Source: Pseudomonas sp. Z8(2022)
GTDB taxonomy: Bacteria > Pseudomonadota > Gammaproteobacteria > Pseudomonadales > Pseudomonadaceae
NCBI RefSeq assembly: GCF_025837155.1
Contig: NZ_CP107549.1
Location: 1,550,001 to 1,614,000, forward strand
Direction: 5' to 3'
DNA length: 64,000 bases
This document shows positions 27,466 through 37,700 of the stretch, one piece after another; within the stretch, counting starts at the first letter, position 1; each line of letters begins with the position of its first letter. The notes under the pieces were generated by a model. It did not search any database and was not told the origin of the DNA. It saw only the letters and a program-made list of their open reading frames with translations. A program made the translations under genes and the position numbers.

Positions 27466-27526
27466 CGTAGCCTGGATGCAGGCCGGGGAAGACACGCAAT
27501 CGGTCCCGGATCGTATCCGGGCTACG
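27466..27526. repeat. REP-type palindromic repeat between moxR and the DUF58 gene
   Basis: The arms CGTAGCCTGGAT and ATCCGGGCTACG nearly match those at 6081-6142. Within an operon such an element can modulate expression of the downstream genes. Confidence 0.7.
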
Positions 27527-27554
27527 CAAGACAAGCGCGGGGCGCGCGGCTGCA

Positions 27555-28514
27555 TCAGGCCACCGCCACCACGTCGAGGATGCGCTGGATCACGCGGTCC
27601 TGATCGACGCCCGAGGCTTCGGCCTCGAAGGACAGGATGATGCGATGACGCAGTACGTCGAACAGCACCGCCTGGATATCCTCCGGACTCACGAAGTCGC
27701 GCCCGGCCAGCCAGGCATGAGCGCGTGCGCAGCGGTCCAGGGCGATGGAGCCGCGCGGGCTGGCGCCATAGGCGATCCAGTCGGCCAGCTCGGCATCGAA
27801 CTTGGCTGGTGTGCGGCTGGCCATCACCAGTTGCACCAGGTACTCCTCAACGGCATCGGCCATGTACAGGCCGAGAATTTCCTTGCGCGCGGCGAATACC
27901 GCCTGCTGGCTGACCCGGTGTTCGGGCTTGGCCTCGCCATTGAGTGCATCGCCGCGTGCCTGAGCGAGGATCTTGCGTTCCACCGCTGCGTCGGGAAAAC
28001 CGATCTTCACGTGCATCAGGAAGCGATCGAGCTGCGCTTCGGGCAGCGGGTAGGTGCCTTCCTGCTCGATCGGGTTCTGCGTGGCCATGACCAGAAACAG
28101 CGGCGACAGGTCGTAGGTCGAGCGGCCTACCGAAACCTGGCGTTCGGCCATGGCTTCGAGCAGAGCCGACTGTACCTTGGCTGGTGCGCGGTTGATCTCG
28201 TCGGCCAGTACCAGGTTGTGGAAGATCGGCCCCTGCTGGAACACGAAGCTGCCGGTTTCCGGGCGATAGATCTCGGTGCCGGTGATGTCCGCAGGCAGCA
28301 GGTCTGGGGTGAACTGGATGCGATGGAACTCGCCTTCGATGCCTTCGGCCAGCTCCTTGATCGCCTTGGTCTTGGCCAGACCGGGAGCGCCTTCGACCAG
28401 CAGGTGGCCGTCGGCGAGCAGGGCGATCAGCAGGCGCTCGATCAGCTTGTCCTGGCCGAGAATCTGGGTGGAGAGAAATTGGCGTAACGCGACCAGCGCT
28501 TCACGGTGTTCCAT
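27555..28514 (-). CDS. MoxR-type AAA+ ATPase
   Basis: This is a 319-residue chaperone-like ATPase. Walker A is GAPGLAKT at residues 42-49, Walker B is LVLADEINRAP, the sensor region is VMATQNPIEQEGTYPLPEAQLDRF, and the C-terminal lid has the family PRGSIALDRCARAHAWL segment. MoxR proteins insert metals or assemble complexes together with VWA partners, encoded downstream here. It is the first gene of the minus-strand operon moxR-DUF58-DUF4381-batA-batB/C-batD. Confidence 0.93.
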   Translation of the reverse strand: MEHREALVALRQFLSTQILGQDKLIERLLIALLADGHLLVEGAPGLAKTKAIKELAEGIEGEFHRIQFTPDLLPADITGTEIYRPETGSFVFQQGPIFHNLVLADEINRAPAKVQSALLEAMAERQVSVGRSTYDLSPLFLVMATQNPIEQEGTYPLPEAQLDRFLMHVKIGFPDAAVERKILAQARGDALNGEAKPEHRVSQQAVFAARKEILGLYMADAVEEYLVQLVMASRTPAKFDAELADWIAYGASPRGSIALDRCARAHAWLAGRDFVSPEDIQAVLFDVLRHRIILSFEAEASGVDQDRVIQRILDVVAVA

Positions 28515-28713
28515 CGTCGGGCTCTTCTGGCGGATGAGCGGGCGTTCAAAGCTCGCGTGCAGACCGCCGACTTTAATGCATTTGCCGCTTCAGCCGCTAT
28601 CGGCGGCGCTGTTCGCGAACAGTCCGGCAACAGAAATGCGAGCTATGTCGCCCGTGCCGCAATGCCCCGCCATTGATGACGAGGCAGTTGGTTTTCTTGC
28701 CCCCGGCGCGGCG

Positions 28714-29643
28714 TTACTGCCATTGCCCGAGTAGCTGACGCTGGGCAAGCAGAGCGCTTTCCTGAGTGGTGGGCGTCAGGTACAGCGCCTGGCCGGGCAG
28801 GCATTGCGCCAGCCGTGCCACGGCCTGTGGCGTCAGCGCGCCCAGGCGCGGGTAGCCGCCGATTGTCTGGCGGTCGTTGAGCAGAATGATCGGCTGGCCG
28901 TCTGGCGGCACCTGAACCGCGCCCAGCGGAATGCCCTCGGAGATCATCGAGCCACGCTGACATTGCAGCTGCGGACCGTTGAGGCGGATGCCCATGCGGT
29001 CGGCGCGCTGGTCGATCAGCCATTCGCTGTTGAAGGCATCGAACAGGCTCTGTCCGCGAAAGTCGCCAATCTGCGCGCCTAGTACCAGCTGCAGGCGAGG
29101 CGTGCTGCGGTACTCGGGAATGCATTCGGCGGGTATCTGCCGTGTTGCGCTGGCGGCAGAGGTCCAGTCCAGCGAGTCGTCGACGGCGATGGCGCGACCA
29201 TCGCCATGCAGACCACCGAGGCCTTCGCGCAGCATGCTGGCGCAACTGCCGAGTACCTGCGGCGCCTGGAACCCACCCGGCGCCGCCAGGTAGGCTCGCG
29301 CGCCCTGGCGCGGCTGGGCGAAGCTTAGCCGCTGGCCTTTACGCACTTCGAAGCTGCGCCAGGGGGCCAGCGTCTGGTCATCCAGGCGGGCGCCAAGGTC
29401 GGCGCCGGTCAGGGCCAGGGTCGCGTCGCGGCGGCATTCGAATTCGGCGTTGCCCAGGGCGATCTCGACCACGGCGGAGGTGAGCGGGTTGCCCAGCAGC
29501 CAGTTGGCCCAACGATGGGCGACCCAGTCCAGGGCGCCGCACTGGGTCACGCCAAGGTGACGCACGCCGAAACGGCCGCCGTCCTGCAGCTGAATGAAGG
29601 GGCTGCTGCGCAATACCCGCAGGCCGCCGTCGATAGCGCTCAT
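28714..29643 (-). CDS. pxpC: 5-oxoprolinase subunit PxpC (biotin-dependent carboxyltransferase-like)
   Basis: This 309-residue protein belongs to the KipA/AHS2 family. PxpABC cleaves 5-oxoproline (pyroglutamate) to glutamate with ATP. Features are LQDGGRFGVRHLGVTQCGALDWVAHRWAN near the N-terminus, GYLAAPGGFQAP-like AYLAAPGG, SEGIPLGAVQVPPDGQPIILLNDRQTIGGYPR, and the typical C-terminus. It is the third gene of pxpA-pxpB-pxpC and overlaps pxpB by 4 bp. Confidence 0.93.
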   Translation of the reverse strand: MSAIDGGLRVLRSSPFIQLQDGGRFGVRHLGVTQCGALDWVAHRWANWLLGNPLTSAVVEIALGNAEFECRRDATLALTGADLGARLDDQTLAPWRSFEVRKGQRLSFAQPRQGARAYLAAPGGFQAPQVLGSCASMLREGLGGLHGDGRAIAVDDSLDWTSAASATRQIPAECIPEYRSTPRLQLVLGAQIGDFRGQSLFDAFNSEWLIDQRADRMGIRLNGPQLQCQRGSMISEGIPLGAVQVPPDGQPIILLNDRQTIGGYPRLGALTPQAVARLAQCLPGQALYLTPTTQESALLAQRQLLGQWQ

Positions 29644-30353
29644 TGGCTGCCCTCCAGAGGGCTGTCGTCACCACCCAGGCGGATGAATTCGGCACGTTCG
29701 ATGGGCACGAAACGTACCCGGTCACCGGGCTGCAGCAGGCTGTAACCCTCGATATCACCACCGAACAGGCGAACCGGGGTGCGCCCGATCAGGTTCCAGC
29801 CGCCGGGCGAAACCACCGGGTAGGCAGCCGTCTGCCGTTCGGCGATACCGACGCTGCCGGCCGCGATGCGCTTGCGCGGCGTGCTCAGGCGCGGTGCGGC
29901 GAGGATTTCCTCGACCAGGCCCATGAAGGCGAAGCCGGGGGCGAAACCCAGCGCGAATACCTGATAGGCATGGCCGCTATGCCGGGCGATAACCTCGGCC
30001 TCGCTCAGCCCGCTGCGCTGCGCCAGCAGTTGCAGCTCGGGCCCGACGCTGCGGTCGTACCAGGTGGGCAACTGGTGCTCGCGACCACCCTGCAGATCGG
30101 CAGGCTGCAAGCCATCGAGCGCCTCGGCGACCTTTGCCCGCGCCTGAGCGCCATCGAGCTGGCACAGGTCGTAGTGCAGCAGCAGCGTGGTGTAGGAGGG
30201 CACCAGATCCAGCAGTGCACTGCCGAATGCCTCCTGCAGACGTGCGCGCGCCGCCAGCATCCACGGCATGTTGGCTTCATCGATATGGTCGAACAGACGC
30301 AGTATCAGGCTGTCGATCCCGGCAACTTCCAGCCGGACATTGGGCCTCTTCAT
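29640..30353 (-). CDS. pxpB: 5-oxoprolinase subunit PxpB (KipI family)
   Basis: The 237-residue product starts at the ATG overlapping the pxpA stop; the longer open frame lies antisense to pxpA coding and is ignored. The HYDL strand, the motif [47 protein letters not shown] and [10 protein letters not shown] are diagnostic of the PxpB/KipI (AHS1) family. It forms the 5-oxoprolinase complex with PxpA and PxpC. Confidence 0.93.
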   Translation of the reverse strand: MKRPNVRLEVAGIDSLILRLFDHIDEANMPWMLAARARLQEAFGSALLDLVPSYTTLLLHYDLCQLDGAQARAKVAEALDGLQPADLQGGREHQLPTWYDRSVGPELQLLAQRSGLSEAEVIARHSGHAYQVFALGFAPGFAFMGLVEEILAAPRLSTPRKRIAAGSVGIAERQTAAYPVVSPGGWNLIGRTPVRLFGGDIEGYSLLQPGDRVRFVPIERAEFIRLGGDDSPLEGSQ

Positions 30354-31102
30354 GCCAGTGCCAGCCCGTCGAAGGCCTGTCGAATACGTTGTACTGCCGC
30401 GACCGAACTGGCGTTGTCGCCATGCACGCACAGAGTCTGCGCGTTCAGATGCAGCGCGCTGCCGTCGCTTGCCTGCAGCGCCTCGCCACGCGCAAGAGTG
30501 ACCGCCTGGCTGACGATCACCTCGCTGTCGTGATGCACGGCGCCCGGCAGACTGCGGCTGACCAGGAAACCTTCGGAATCGTAGGCACGGTCGGCGAACG
30601 CTTCGAACCACAGGGTAAGGCCGAATTCATCGCCCATCGCCTGCGCCGCGCTGTTGTCGCGAGTGCACATCAGCATCAGCGGAAGGTGGTGGTTGTACTT
30701 GGCTACGGCACTCATCACCGCGCGCAGGGTAGCGGGTTTGCGCATCATGTCCTGATAAAGCGCGCCATGCGGCTTGACGTAGCTGACGTGGGTGCCTTGG
30801 CTACGGCAGATTCCTTCCAGCGCACCGATCTGGTAGAGCATCAGGTCTTCGATTTCCTGCGGAGTGCAATCCATAGAGCGGCGGCCGAAGCCGACCAGGT
30901 CCTGATAGGCGGTATGTGCGCCGATGCGCACGTCGTGGGCCACGGCCAGGGCCACAGTCTTGCGCATCACGCTGGGGTCCGAGGCATGAAAGCCGCAGGC
31001 GATGTTGGCGCAGTCGATATAGGGCATGACCTCGGCGTCCAGGCCCATGGTCCAGGCGCCGAAGCTTTCACCGATGTCGCAATTCAAAAGCAGGCTGTTC
31101 AA
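30350..31102 (-). CDS. pxpA: 5-oxoprolinase subunit PxpA (LamB/YcsF family)
   Basis: This 250-residue protein opens [17 protein letters not shown] and contains [37 protein letters not shown] and [12 protein letters not shown], the LamB/YcsF signatures. It is the first gene of pxpABC. The products recycle spontaneously formed pyroglutamate to glutamate. In this window that glutamate could feed the NAD-glutamate dehydrogenase encoded nearby; that link is inference. Confidence 0.94.
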   Translation of the reverse strand: MNSLLLNCDIGESFGAWTMGLDAEVMPYIDCANIACGFHASDPSVMRKTVALAVAHDVRIGAHTAYQDLVGFGRRSMDCTPQEIEDLMLYQIGALEGICRSQGTHVSYVKPHGALYQDMMRKPATLRAVMSAVAKYNHHLPLMLMCTRDNSAAQAMGDEFGLTLWFEAFADRAYDSEGFLVSRSLPGAVHHDSEVIVSQAVTLARGEALQASDGSALHLNAQTLCVHGDNASSVAAVQRIRQAFDGLALA

Positions 31103-31436
31103 GTGAGCATCCTAATCATGACGTGCATGGATGTGGTCGGACAGCTTTGAGCTGTTCTGGGAATGGCTTCATTCTTCCGGCGCTGGCCGGAGGCGTCCAA
31201 CTAATAAATACAGCCGCTGGAGATAGGAAAAGCTGATGGTGGCCGGCATCGGATTTTCCTATCACCAGGCGCCGGTTTTTCCCGTTGGACAGTAGCCGCT
31301 GACGGGCTCGACAGTGAGTTGGGTGAACGCTCCCTGACGCCATTCTGGCGTACCCCCGGTGTGTCCCGCACCGGGGGCTTTTGCGTTCCTTTCGAGTCGC
31401 CTCGGTACTTGCTTACCAGTCCACGGGGGTATCCCA
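31103..31436. promoter_or_regulatory. Divergent pxpA / dctP-like intergenic region with two strong hairpins
   Basis: The first hairpin has perfect 10-bp outer arms GATAGGAAAA (31222-31231) and TTTTCCTATC (31254-31263), with six more pairs inside. The second, CCCCCGGTG / CACCGGGGG followed by CTTTT near 31352-31383, looks like a terminator but lies about 55 bp upstream of the dctP-like start. This arrangement fits a small RNA or a leader-attenuator. Neither is a known riboswitch that I can recognise. Confidence 0.45.
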
Positions 31437-32432
31437 ATGAAGACCGTACCTTGCCTGTCTGCGTTCTGCGCCTTGCTCGTCGTTGTACCCATGGCTCTGC
31501 CCGTGCACGGCAGCGAACGCTGGTCGATGTCGGTGGAGCAGCCCGCCGGCAATTTCATCAGCCGCGTGGCTGTGGATTTTGCCAGGAATGTTCGCCAGGC
31601 CACCAACGGTCAGTTGAACATTCGTGTTCACCCCAATTCCACCTTGTATCCACGCTTGGAAGTGAAGGCGGCGGTAAGCCGTGGTGATATTCAGATCGGC
31701 GATGTGTTCATGTCTGCGCTGGGCAATGAAGACCCGATCTACGAGCTGGACAGCCTGCCGTTTCTCGCCACTGATTATGAGCAGGCACGCCAGCTCTGGG
31801 CTGCGAGCCGAGCTGCCGTAGAGCGACGCCTGCTGGCCGATGGTGTACGCCTGGTTTACGCCGTGCCATGGCCTGCGCAGAGCCTGTTCAGCAATCGCCC
31901 GCTGCGGGCTGTCGAGGATGTCCGCGACCTGCGCTTTCGCAGTTACAATCCGACCATCTCTCGTCTGGCTCACTTGCTCCATGCTCAGCCCACGATCATC
32001 AATACCGAGGATGTGCCGCAGGCTTTTCGTGAGGGGCAGGTAGACATCATGCTCACCTCCAGCGCGACCGGCATGGACCTGCGCGCATGGGACTTCGTCT
32101 CGCACTTCTACGACGTTCGTGCCTTCATTCCGAAGAACATCGTTATCGTCAACGAGCGTGCCTTCCAGCGCCTACCCGAAGCTCAGCGCCATGCGCTGAT
32201 GCATGCCGGCGAGCGCGCCGAACGGGCTGGTTGGGAGTTGTCCTGGGCCTTGACTGGCTACCAGACGCGAATGCTCGCCAGGCGTGGTGTTACTGTCGTG
32301 CAGGACATCAATCCGCGACTGCGCCGGGAGCTGACCGACGTCGGTCAGCAGATCACCGAGGAGTGGTTGGCGCGTGCCGGCAAGGAGCATGCGCAGATCA
32401 TCGAGACGTATCTCGACGGGCAGTCACGTTAG
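31437..32432 (+). CDS. TRAP transporter DctP-type solute-binding protein
   Basis: This 331-residue periplasmic protein starts after a CACGGGGGTATCCCA leader and has a signal peptide (MKTVPCLSAFCALLVVVPMALPVHG). Motifs of the family are LNIRVHPNSTLYP, GDIQIGDVFMSALGNEDPIYELDSLPFL, DLRFRSYNPTISRLAHLLHAQPTIINTEDVPQAFREGQVDIMLTS. Arg in the FRSYNP segment would bind the substrate carboxylate. No DctQ/DctM genes are next to it, so it is an orphan receptor or part of a split system. Confidence 0.87.
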   Translation: MKTVPCLSAFCALLVVVPMALPVHGSERWSMSVEQPAGNFISRVAVDFARNVRQATNGQLNIRVHPNSTLYPRLEVKAAVSRGDIQIGDVFMSALGNEDPIYELDSLPFLATDYEQARQLWAASRAAVERRLLADGVRLVYAVPWPAQSLFSNRPLRAVEDVRDLRFRSYNPTISRLAHLLHAQPTIINTEDVPQAFREGQVDIMLTSSATGMDLRAWDFVSHFYDVRAFIPKNIVIVNERAFQRLPEAQRHALMHAGERAERAGWELSWALTGYQTRMLARRGVTVVQDINPRLRRELTDVGQQITEEWLARAGKEHAQIIETYLDGQSR

Positions 32433-32443
32433 CCTGCCAGCAA

Positions 32444-32480
32444 GAGTGCCCGGTCGGGGGTATGCCGAACGGGCACTCGC
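32444..32480. terminator. Terminator between convergent dctP-like and chemoreceptor genes
   Basis: GAGTGCCCG / CGGGCACTC arms with further partial pairing (GTCGG...CCGAA) inside, followed by GCTTTATT. It sits in the 53-bp gap of two convergent genes and may serve both. Confidence 0.7.
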
Positions 32481-32485
32481 TTTAT

Positions 32486-34369
32486 TCAAGCCAGGCGGAA
32501 CTGGCTGGCGCTGCGCCCCAGTGCATCGACCTGGGACGACAGCCCCTCGGTGTGATCGCCCAGCGTATGACGCAGGTCCTTGCTCTGCCCGGTATGCACG
32601 TGGATGGTTTCCATCTTGTCGGCGATGTCCTCGGTGGTGGTGGAGACTTCCTCGATGGCGACCACGACCTGATTCATTTCGCCGGTCAGCCGCTCCATCG
32701 CCGAGGTGATGGAGGTGATCGCATCCGCCACCTGAGCCGCATGCCGTTCGCTGTCTGCCGCGAGATTCAGGCCGTTGCTCATCAGCTGATGCATGTGTCG
32801 GGTCTGTTGCTGGAATTCACTGACGATGGCGCTGATGTCGGTAGTTGCCGCGACCGTCTTCTGTGCCAGGGAGCGTACCTCATCGGCTACCACCGAGAAC
32901 CCGCGACCGGCTTCCCCGGCACGGGCCGCCTCGATGGCCGCGTTGAGCGCGAGCAGGTTGGTTTGATCGGCGAGGCTGTTGATCACGTCGACGATGCCGC
33001 TGACCCGGGTGCTGCTCTGGCCGAGTGCGTCGACCTGGCTGTGGGTGTCCTGAATCAGCTGCGCCAGGCGGCTCATGCTGTCGACGCTGGCGGCTATCAC
33101 CTCGCCGCCGTTGCGTGCGGCATCGTAGGCACTGGTGGTGGCGCTGCCGACTTCGGCCGTACGTTGCGCCATGTCGTTGAGGGTGGCGCTGATCTGATGC
33201 GAGGCCGAGGCGGCCTGCTCGGTCTGCATTTCCACCTGGGTGCTGTTGTCGCCCAGCTGGCGCATGGCATCGCCCAGGTGGTTGTGCAGGCGGCTCAGCT
33301 CGGCGTTGGCACGTACCACTTCGGCGACGATACCGCCGATGCCCTGAATCATGCGGTTGGCCGAATCGGCCAACTGGTTGAACTCGTCGTTGGTATTGCG
33401 GCCCACGGGCAACTTGCCGGTGAGATCGCCGGAGGCGACCTTGCTGAGCAACTGAATGACGTTGCGCAGGCGTGTGACCAGGGTGCGCGAGGCTTGCAGC
33501 AGGGTGAAGCAGAGCAGGGCGGCGACGGCGAGGAAACTCAGCCCCATCATCCACAGCGCCGACAGGCGCGCCTGTTCCGCCTCCTGGGTGCGGCGCAGCA
33601 ACAGGCCACTTTGCAGCGCCTGCGCCTGCTCATCGATACGCGTCTGCAGTTGTTCGCCCAGCTGGCGCAGGCGCTGATTGGTCGCGTTGATGCGTTCGAT
33701 GTTGCCGTTGGCATCGGCGAAGGCCTGGGCGAAGCCCTGTACGTTCTTGCCGATCGGCGTGTCCTGCCATTCCAGGTCTGTAATCTGCTCCTGCAGCTTG
33801 TCGATAGCCGTCAGGGTCATCTGGGCGAACGCCGGATCGAAGGTCGATAGATAGTCACGCTGACTGCTCAGGGCACCGGCGATGAAGGGTTTGATCAAGT
33901 CGAAGCTGATCGCTTCCAGTGCCTTGCCTTTCTCGCTCAGCGTCTTGCGCTGGCCCTCGAATGGCGTCAGCCCCAGCGCCTGATTGAGATTCAGCCACTG
34001 GCGTTGCTGGGCCAGTTCTTCAAGCAGCACTGTCTGAATCTGCTGGGCGTGCTGCAGGGTGACGTCGTCTCCCAGTGCCTGGGCTTGTGTCAACAGTTGT
34101 CCGACGAGTTCTTGCAGTTCACCGAGGCCGTTGTTGAACGCCTCCAGCCGATCAGGGGTGATCTGCTGGCGCGCGGCGTTCTGCCGCCACCAGTGGTTCA
34201 TCAGCTCGGTACTGGCACCGGCATAGGCTGCCGCTTGTTCCCTTGCCTGTAATGCACTGCTGAGGCTGTGGCTGGCCCATAGAGAGGCCGCTGCCATGAG
34301 GATCAGACTGATCAGGGTGAGCGCGATAAGTGCGCGGAATTTTTGTTGCCAGGACAGTAAAAAGCTCAC
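32486..34369 (-). CDS. Methyl-accepting chemotaxis protein
   Basis: This is a 627-residue chemoreceptor with a GTG start behind a GAGGCG site. It has a TM at ~12-32, a periplasmic helical sensor domain of ~240 residues rich in Q/L (a long helical-bundle type), a second TM ([20 protein letters not shown]), a HAMP domain, and the cytoplasmic signalling hairpin whose tip reads [40 protein letters not shown]. It has no C-terminal CheR-tethering pentapeptide. It reports to CheA/CheW. Ligand unknown; the adjacent TRAP receptor might share it, which is inference only. Confidence 0.93.
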   Translation of the reverse strand: MSFLLSWQQKFRALIALTLISLILMAAASLWASHSLSSALQAREQAAAYAGASTELMNHWWRQNAARQQITPDRLEAFNNGLGELQELVGQLLTQAQALGDDVTLQHAQQIQTVLLEELAQQRQWLNLNQALGLTPFEGQRKTLSEKGKALEAISFDLIKPFIAGALSSQRDYLSTFDPAFAQMTLTAIDKLQEQITDLEWQDTPIGKNVQGFAQAFADANGNIERINATNQRLRQLGEQLQTRIDEQAQALQSGLLLRRTQEAEQARLSALWMMGLSFLAVAALLCFTLLQASRTLVTRLRNVIQLLSKVASGDLTGKLPVGRNTNDEFNQLADSANRMIQGIGGIVAEVVRANAELSRLHNHLGDAMRQLGDNSTQVEMQTEQAASASHQISATLNDMAQRTAEVGSATTSAYDAARNGGEVIAASVDSMSRLAQLIQDTHSQVDALGQSSTRVSGIVDVINSLADQTNLLALNAAIEAARAGEAGRGFSVVADEVRSLAQKTVAATTDISAIVSEFQQQTRHMHQLMSNGLNLAADSERHAAQVADAITSITSAMERLTGEMNQVVVAIEEVSTTTEDIADKMETIHVHTGQSKDLRHTLGDHTEGLSSQVDALGRSASQFRLA

Positions 34370-34786
34370 GATAACGCCTCGCCATCTTCTACGGGATGAT
34401 TCTCAGGGATCGGCAAGTTGTCATACAACTTTAAGGAAAGTCTATGGCCAAAAGACACCTTTTACATTTGGCTTGAGGTTGAACTCGCTTTTGCCTTTCA
34501 CCAAATACTAGCGAGGGGTAGGCAGGGCTCTGCGTCAGGCACCAGGCGCACTTCCGCATGCACCGCCTCGGTGCAGCCTTGAAAGAAAATGTCGCAGCGC
34601 CGCAAGCGACCCGCTCGGGCCCTCGTTAAGCTCGTTGGCCATGTGTGACCGGTCGGTCGCTTCCTTCACGCTGGTCCTCGTGCGACTTGCAGGTGTCATT
34701 GCCGTTTCATGGACTAACGTTGAACTAACACCCGGCGACAGCGATCCAGACCTCCTGTCGAACCACCAGCCAAATGGAGCAAAACC
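34370..34786. promoter_or_regulatory. Divergent region upstream of gdhB (417 bp)
   Basis: No supported gene is seen. The left part near the chemoreceptor is AT-rich (around 34425-34510) and is a candidate promoter area. GACCGGTC at 34647-34654 is a short perfect palindrome. AAATGGAGCAAAACC precedes the gdhB ATG as its ribosome binding site. Promoter boxes cannot be fixed. Confidence 0.35.
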
Positions 34787-37700
34787 ATGGCGTTCTTTAC
34801 GGCGGCCAGCAAAGCCGACTTCCAGCACCAACTGCAAGCGGCCCTGGCACAGCACGTGAGTGAGCAGGCGCTGCCACAAGTAGCCCTTTTCGCCGAACAG
34901 TTCTTCGGCATCATCGCACTCGAAGAATTGACCCAGAGACGTCTGTCCGACCTGGTCGGCTGTACCCTGTCGGCCTGGCGCATGCTGGATCAGTTCGATC
35001 AGGCCAGGCCGCAGGTGCGTGCCTTCAACCCCGACTACGAGAAGCACGGCTGGCAGTCCACCCATACCGCGGTGGAAATCCTCCATGGCGATATTCCGTT
35101 CCTGGTCGATTCCGTGCGCATGGAGCTGAACCGCCACGGCTACAGCATCCACACCCTGCAAAACAGCGTATTCAGCGTACGCCGTGACCAGAATGGCCAG
35201 TTGCTGGAGATCCTGCCGCGCGGCACCCAGGGCGAGGGCGTGCTGCAAGAAGCGCTGATGTTCCTGGAGATCGACCGCTGCTCCAGCGCTGCCGAACTGA
35301 AAACCCTGGAGAAGGCCATTCACGAAGTCTTCGGCGACGTGCGCATGTGCGTCGCCGACTTCCAGCCGATGAAGGCCAAGGCGCGCGAGCTGCTGGCCTG
35401 GCTGGATCGCGCCAGGCTCAAGGTGGACAAGACCGAGCTGGACGAAATCAAGGTCTACCTGAACTGGCTGCTGGACAACCATTTCACCTTCCTCGGATAC
35501 GAGGAGTTCACCGTCGCGCCGAGCGCCGATGGCGGCACCATGGTCTATGACGAAGCATCCCTGCTGGGTCTGTCCAAGCGCCTGCGCACCGGCTTGTCCG
35601 CCGAAGAACTGCATATCGAGCCGGAGGCGGTGGCCTACCTGCGCGAACCGCAGCTGCTGTCCTTCGCCAAGGCCGCAGTGCCGAGCCGGGTGCACCGTCC
35701 GGCCTACCCGGATTTCGTTTCCATCCGCGAGCTCGATGCCAAGGGCAACGTGGTCAAGGAATGCCGCTTCATGGGCCTGTACACCTCGGCGGTGTACGCG
35801 GAAAGCGTGTGGAACATCCCCTATATCCGCCGCAAGGTGGACGTGATCAAACAGCGTTCGGGCTTCGACAGCAGCGCCCACCTCGGCAAGGAACTGGCCC
35901 AGGTGCTGGAAGTGCTGCCGCGCGACGATCTGTTCCAGACGCCGGTGGACGACCTGTTCAACACCGCACTGGCCATCGTGCAGATCCAGGAGCGCAACAA
36001 GATCCGCGTGTTCCTGCGCCGCGATCCCTACGGGCGCTTCTGCTACTGCCTGGCCTACGTGCCGCGTGATGTCTATTCCACCGAAACCCGGATGAAGATC
36101 CAGCAGGTGCTGATGGAGCGCCTGCAGGCCACCGATTGCGAGTTCTGGACCTTCTTCTCCGAGTCGGTGCTGGCGCGGGTGCAGTTCATCCTGCGCGTCG
36201 ATCCGAAGAACAAGACCCAGATCGACCCGGTGCGTCTGGAGAAGGAAGTCATCCAGGCCTGCCGTTCGTGGAAGGACGACTACGCCAGCCTGATGGTGGA
36301 AAGCCTCGGTGAAGCCCAGGGCACCAACGTGCTGGCCGAGTTCCCGGGCGGCTTCCCGGCCGGTTACCGCGAACGTTTCGCCCCGCATTCGGCAGTGGTG
36401 GACATGCAGCACCTGCTCAGTCTGAGCAACGACAAGCCGCTGGTGATGAGCTTCTACCAGCCGCTGGTACACGGCGATCAGCAACTGCATTGCAAGCTGT
36501 ATCACGCCGACACGCCGCTACCGCTGTCCGACGTGCTGCCGATTCTGGAAAACCTCGGCCTGCGCGTGCTTGGCGAGTTCCCCTACAAGCTGCGCCGCGC
36601 CGATGGCCGCGAGTTCTGGATTCACGATTTCGCCTTCACCTACGCCGAAGGTCTGGATGTCGATATCCAGCAGCTCAACGACACCCTGCAGGATGCCTTC
36701 ATCCATATCGTCGGCGGCGATGCCGAGAACGATGCGTTCAACCGCCTGGTGCTGACCGCCGCCATGCCCTGGCGCGACGTGGCGCTGCTGCGTGCCTACG
36801 CCCGTTATCTGAAGCAGATTCGCCTGGGCTTCGACCTCAGCTACATCGCCTCGACCCTGCTCAACCACGCCGATATCGCCAGGGAGCTGGTGCGTCTGTT
36901 CCGCACTCGCTTCTACCTCGCGCGCAAGCTCACCGCCGAGGATCTGGAGGACAAGCAGCAGAAGCTCGAACAGGCCATTCTGGCTGCACTGGACAACGTC
37001 GCGGTGCTCAACGAAGACCGCATCCTGCGTCGCTATCTGGACCTGATCAAGGCGACCCTGCGCACCAACTTCTTCCAGACCGATGCCAATGGCGCGGCCA
37101 AGCCCTATTTCAGCTTCAAGCTCAGCCCTCGCCTGATTCCGGACATTCCGCGACCGGTGCCGAAGTTCGAGATCTTCGTCTACAGCCCGCGTGTCGAAGG
37201 CGTGCACCTGCGCTTCGGTGACGTCGCCCGCGGCGGGTTGCGCTGGTCGGATCGCGAAGAGGACTTCCGTACCGAAGTGCTCGGCCTGGTCAAGGCGCAG
37301 CAGGTGAAGAACGCGGTGATCGTGCCGATGGGCGCCAAGGGCGGTTTCGTGCCGCGCAGGATGCCGGTCGGTGGCTCGCGTGACGAGGTGATGGCCGAGG
37401 GCATCGCCTGCTACCGCATCTTCATCAGCGGCCTGCTGGATATCACCGACAACCTCAAGGATGGCGAGGTGGTACCGCCGCAGAACGTGGTGCGCCATGA
37501 TGCCGATGACCCCTATCTGGTGGTAGCGGCGGACAAGGGCACGGCGACCTTCTCCGACATTGCCAACGGCATCGCTGCCGAGTACGGTTTCTGGCTCGGC
37601 GACGCCTTTGCTTCCGGCGGCTCGGCTGGTTATGACCACAAGGGCATGGGCATTACCGCCAAGGGCGGCTGGGTCTCGGTGCAGCGTCATTTCCGCGAAC

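Noticed and set aside
34535..36505. A 656-residue minus-strand frame at the start of gdhB
   Set aside because: Antisense shadow of gdhB extending into its promoter region; composition is typical of shadow frames.
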